This document shows, piece after piece, positions 61,501 through 64,000 of a stretch of DNA of 64,000 nucleotides. Location of the stretch: assembly GCA_016165875.1 (NCBI GenBank), contig JABBOT010000015.1, forward strand, positions 1 to 64,000, given 5' to 3'. Source of the stretch: Acanthopleura granulata (Eukaryota > Mollusca > Polyplacophora > Chitonida > Chitonidae). The notes under the pieces are model-generated. The model was given only the letters and a program-made list of their open reading frames with translations, ran no database searches and was not told the origin of the DNA. Position numbers and translations under genes: made by a program. Position 1 is the first letter of the stretch, and every line of letters starts with the position of its first letter.

Positions 61501-64000
61501 GGAGGGTTCTGAGCGCTAGGCTGTGATGGAGATTTCCAAGTTTTCTTCCATGTTACCACATTATTCGTCTTTAAAATAACTTCGGCATAACCGTGAAATC
61601 AATTTATGTATTTTAAAAAAAGCTTCGTTTCGTAAACTTTAAACGGACGTTGCCATTTTCATTGAAACGTCGTCATAACCTTGAAGCCAACCGGAGAATT
61701 CTGAAAGAAACTTGAATATAATGGAAAAAAAGACATTCGTATTTTGAAAGAAACATGGCCATTAAATGTCGTCTCACAATCGACATTTAAAAGAAACGTG
61801 GTCAAAATGTTAAAACCGACCTTAGCATCGGATCTTATCTCAGATTAAATCTCTGACTTTGACTTGTCAGTCAGCTCACTTGTTGACTTTTGTGGACTGA
61901 TTTGCAGGCATCTGGGTGCATATTGAGGGTCAGAACACGCCCCAGTTTGATAGCCACGGCTTCGTGACGGCGCCGGACCGCGAAGGGACTCTGATCAGCG
62001 ACATGAAACAATACCTACAGGCCGCCTATAGGTACAACATCCTGGTGTTCTTCTGTCTGTGGAACGGCGCTACCCACGAGACCAACAAGCTGGAGGGACT
62101 GATCAAGACCGAGGCTAAGCTGGACTCCTACATCCACAAGGCCCTCGTCCCCATCGTCCGTGGGGTGAAGAACGAACCCGCCCTTGGGGGCTGGGATATT
62201 ATCAACGAGCCGAACAACGTCATGATTCCCTACATGTACAACTCTGAACGCTGCTTCGATACCAAGGCCTTCGCTGGGGGCGGCAAGGACCATCTGTACA
62301 CCATGCAGCAAATCCAAAAGTGAGACCAGCTTATTTATTTATTTATTTATTTTGTTCAAGATTTCACTTGTACACGTATGCCCGTCGTTAGGTTAAGAGG
62401 AAAACAGCAGAACCGAGGGGAAAGCACCGCATCTCCAGAGGTTCCTGGAAAATTTCCTGTCACAAAACCGTTCCCGAACCCCGAGCAAATGACCCTATGG
62501 GTGACGGCAACTGGCAGCCCCTATACATGTACCAGCGGAGTCCCTCAGATCTCTAGCATTTGTATGTTTATGGAACTAGCTAGGTTAATGAATCTACACG
62601 TTAAAACCGACATCCGTATACTGCTCGTCATTTGAAAGTGTGGATAGTGGGGATAAGCGACAGGTTGCAGCAAGGCTTCTGGCAAAAAAATGGCAATTCT
62701 CACGATCCATCTTGGAGAAGGGTACAGACACAACTCTGTGTCCCCACTGTTTGGATGTTGTCGTGACAGTCTAGATGCCGTCCCCATAGTCTAGATGCTG
62801 TCCCCATACTCCACATGCAGGCTACAATCAGGGCAGCAACACTTCCTCATGCGCCTTTAACGCTCTCACATTCGTCACCATGTGCTGGTTGTTATGCGGA
62901 TTACCACGTTTTCCATGTTCGTTATCATTATCTACTATTCATGAGTGTTACCACAATATAAATCTCCTTATACCATGTTCCTTGCCACAATGTCGTGCTC
63001 CTTAACATCGTCCGATATTTTTATCAGTATCCCTCCTTTTTACGACTACATTTCATGCTAGTTACCACTATCTTATGTTCGTTGCCGCTCTCTTGCAAAC
63101 TGTCACCGCTATAACACGCTCGTTAGCACTGTAAGTTTCCTTTTACACAATTGTTATCACTTTTTCCTTACCACTTTACCATGCACACTATTTCTATATA
63201 CTGTTATGTTCGTTACGACTGCGTTCTCCTAAACTCATTACCACAATCAGGTGCTTGTACATTCTCTCAGGTTTGTGAACTGGCAGGCCGACGCCATCCA
63301 TCGGGAAGATCCCAAGAGCCTCGTGACGGTGGGCGTTATCAACCAGTGGTTCATCACGGACCAGTTCTATGCCAAGAACTTCTACACCGACCATTGCCTG
63401 AACCTCGCGGGTGGTCGAAGTCAGGTGGGTGTCACTGAACCGAGTCAAATCTCAATCAGCTCAATTCAATTCTAAATGACCTCACTTTAGACAAAGTTTT
63501 CATGAACTTAAAGCTGGACCACTGGGATCAAAAGCGGCAATCTGTCTATGTCCATCATCCACACTGGAAAATGTTTTTCTTTTCACATTTTTCATGTGAA
63601 GTTGATGGCACATTTGTTTTTATTTGGTTAGTGTTTTATACGGTACACAAGAATACTTCACTCATACAATGGCGGCTAGCATTTTGGTGGCAGGATATCT
63701 GACTGAGTCTGTTAGAAACCTACAGCCGTACGTAGGTTGCTAGCAGACCTTGCCACATACAACCGGAGACATGTCCAGCCTGAGCTTGACTTGAACTCAA
63801 AGAGACTGCATTGTGCTAGGCTCCTGAGCCACTGTACTGCTCTAACGCGCTTAAATAACATAAGAAGTGTAAATTAACAACTGCCTTTTGTTGACGATAA
63901 AATGCAATTCGCATAACTCATAATCATACACATATCTTCGTGTACATGTCATTTTTCCTCATTTCTCAGGGACATTTGGACTTCTACACGGTGCATACAT
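58584..64000 (+). CDS. Secreted GH5 endo-beta-1,4-mannanase-like glycoside hydrolase, first 281 codons (continues past the window)
   Basis: Likely a digestive enzyme that cleaves beta-1,4-mannan, similar to molluscan GH5 (subfamily 10-type) mannanases. Exons 58584-58611, 60178-60204, 60733-60924, 61908-62319, 63271-63424 and 63970 to the edge; all in frame with GT-AG introns. Residues 1-19, MWQTLLWLSLIGLLGISQG, form a signal peptide encoded by the two tiny exons; the mature protein starts near AHFLTVDKNSKRF. Conserved pieces: QTIFLAGMNQAWNDYAKDFG, AGGNSVRIWVHIEGQ, LVFFCLWNGA, GWDIINEPNN with the general acid/base Glu (GAG at 62207-62209) and LDFYTVHT. The nucleophile Glu would lie beyond 64000. 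Exons 1 and 2 are my prediction; exons 3-6 are firm. The exon 3 frame stays open upstream to 60429, but that part is intronic. Confidence 0.85.
58612..60177. other. Intron 1 of the GH5 gene
   Basis: No repeats or genes seen. 58990-59060 has two CCAAT-type words (GGCCAATCG and CGATTGGTCG) and GTATTTAGG, which could mark an internal promoter, but nothing else supports it. Confidence 0.35.
61175..61500. repeat. Repeat of about 105-115 bp in GH5 intron 3, three copies
   Basis: CACCATGGACATCCGTTGT-like words, then AAGTAACCCTGGACC, ATAAACTGAGG and CTTATGTCAGACTGTGATAT recur three times in the same order. Confidence 0.85.
62860..63250. repeat. Highly degenerate short repeat in GH5 intron 4
   Basis: CATGTTCGTTACCAC-like words (GTTCGTTATCATTATC, GCTAGTTACCACTATC, GTTCGTTGCCGCTCTC, GTTCGTTACGACTGCG) recur about every 22-30 bp up to the exon 5 acceptor region. 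Confidence 0.6.
63618..63848 (-). mobile_element. SINE family A, near full length, in GH5 intron 5
   Basis: Minus-strand reading has GTGGCTCAGGAGCC, TTGAGTTCAAGTCAAGCTCA, GGTCTGCTAGCAACCTACG, GCTAGCCGCCATTGTATGAG and the tail GTGAAGTATTCTTGTGTACC. It is more diverged than the 22208 copy. Confidence 0.78.

Overview
This is nuclear DNA from an animal. All four recognisable genes are intron-rich, and the space between exons is filled with minisatellites, tRNA-derived SINEs and decayed transposons. The secreted GH5 mannanase-type enzyme, the SINE 3' tail and the RNase H-bearing non-LTR element suggest a lophotrochozoan, most likely a mollusc. That assignment is inference. A short internal TTAGGG tract fits metazoan telomere chemistry.

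Layout. (1) 1-2839 (+): the last five exons of the protein phosphatase 6 catalytic subunit gene (PPP6C), including an apparent minor-spliceosome (U12-type) intron. (2) 2840-11600: PPP6C 3' region, a SINE and three intergenic minisatellites of about 81, 57 and 28 bp, with a telomere-like block. (3) 11694-48025 (-): a complete 14-exon CDC73 (parafibromin) gene. The exons total 1578 nt and encode 525 residues; every junction keeps frame. Its last intron (11731-18842) holds a dead EN/RT/RNase H retrotransposon with hAT-like transposase pieces inside it. Its 19.9-kb intron 11 (19423-39371) holds, on the opposite strand, a nested family of an unrecognised two-exon gene (two intact 135-aa copies, one pseudogene) and five minisatellites, one of them 5.3 kb of 67-bp units with 1.5-kb higher-order periodicity. 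(4) 50449-54339 (+): a complete five-exon 6-phosphogluconolactonase gene, head-to-head with CDC73. (5) 58584-64000 (+): the first six exons of a secreted GH5 endo-beta-mannanase-like gene that continues past the window edge.

The most striking feature is a shared pattern. Minisatellites repeatedly start exactly at exon-intron junctions and their units carry the splice site. In CDC73 exon 9 (93-bp unit) and PGLS exon 3 (75-bp unit) most of the unit is coding exon sequence plus the donor. Similar junction-anchored repeats occur at PPP6C exons A, C and D (donors), CDC73 exon 4 (donor) and CDC73 exons 11 and 13 (acceptors). This suggests a local mutational process that amplifies splice-junction DNA. 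Intronic tandem arrays make up roughly a quarter of the window by eye.

The four genes are housekeeping or digestive genes with no evident shared pathway. Exon models were built by hand from splice consensus, frame continuity and family similarity.
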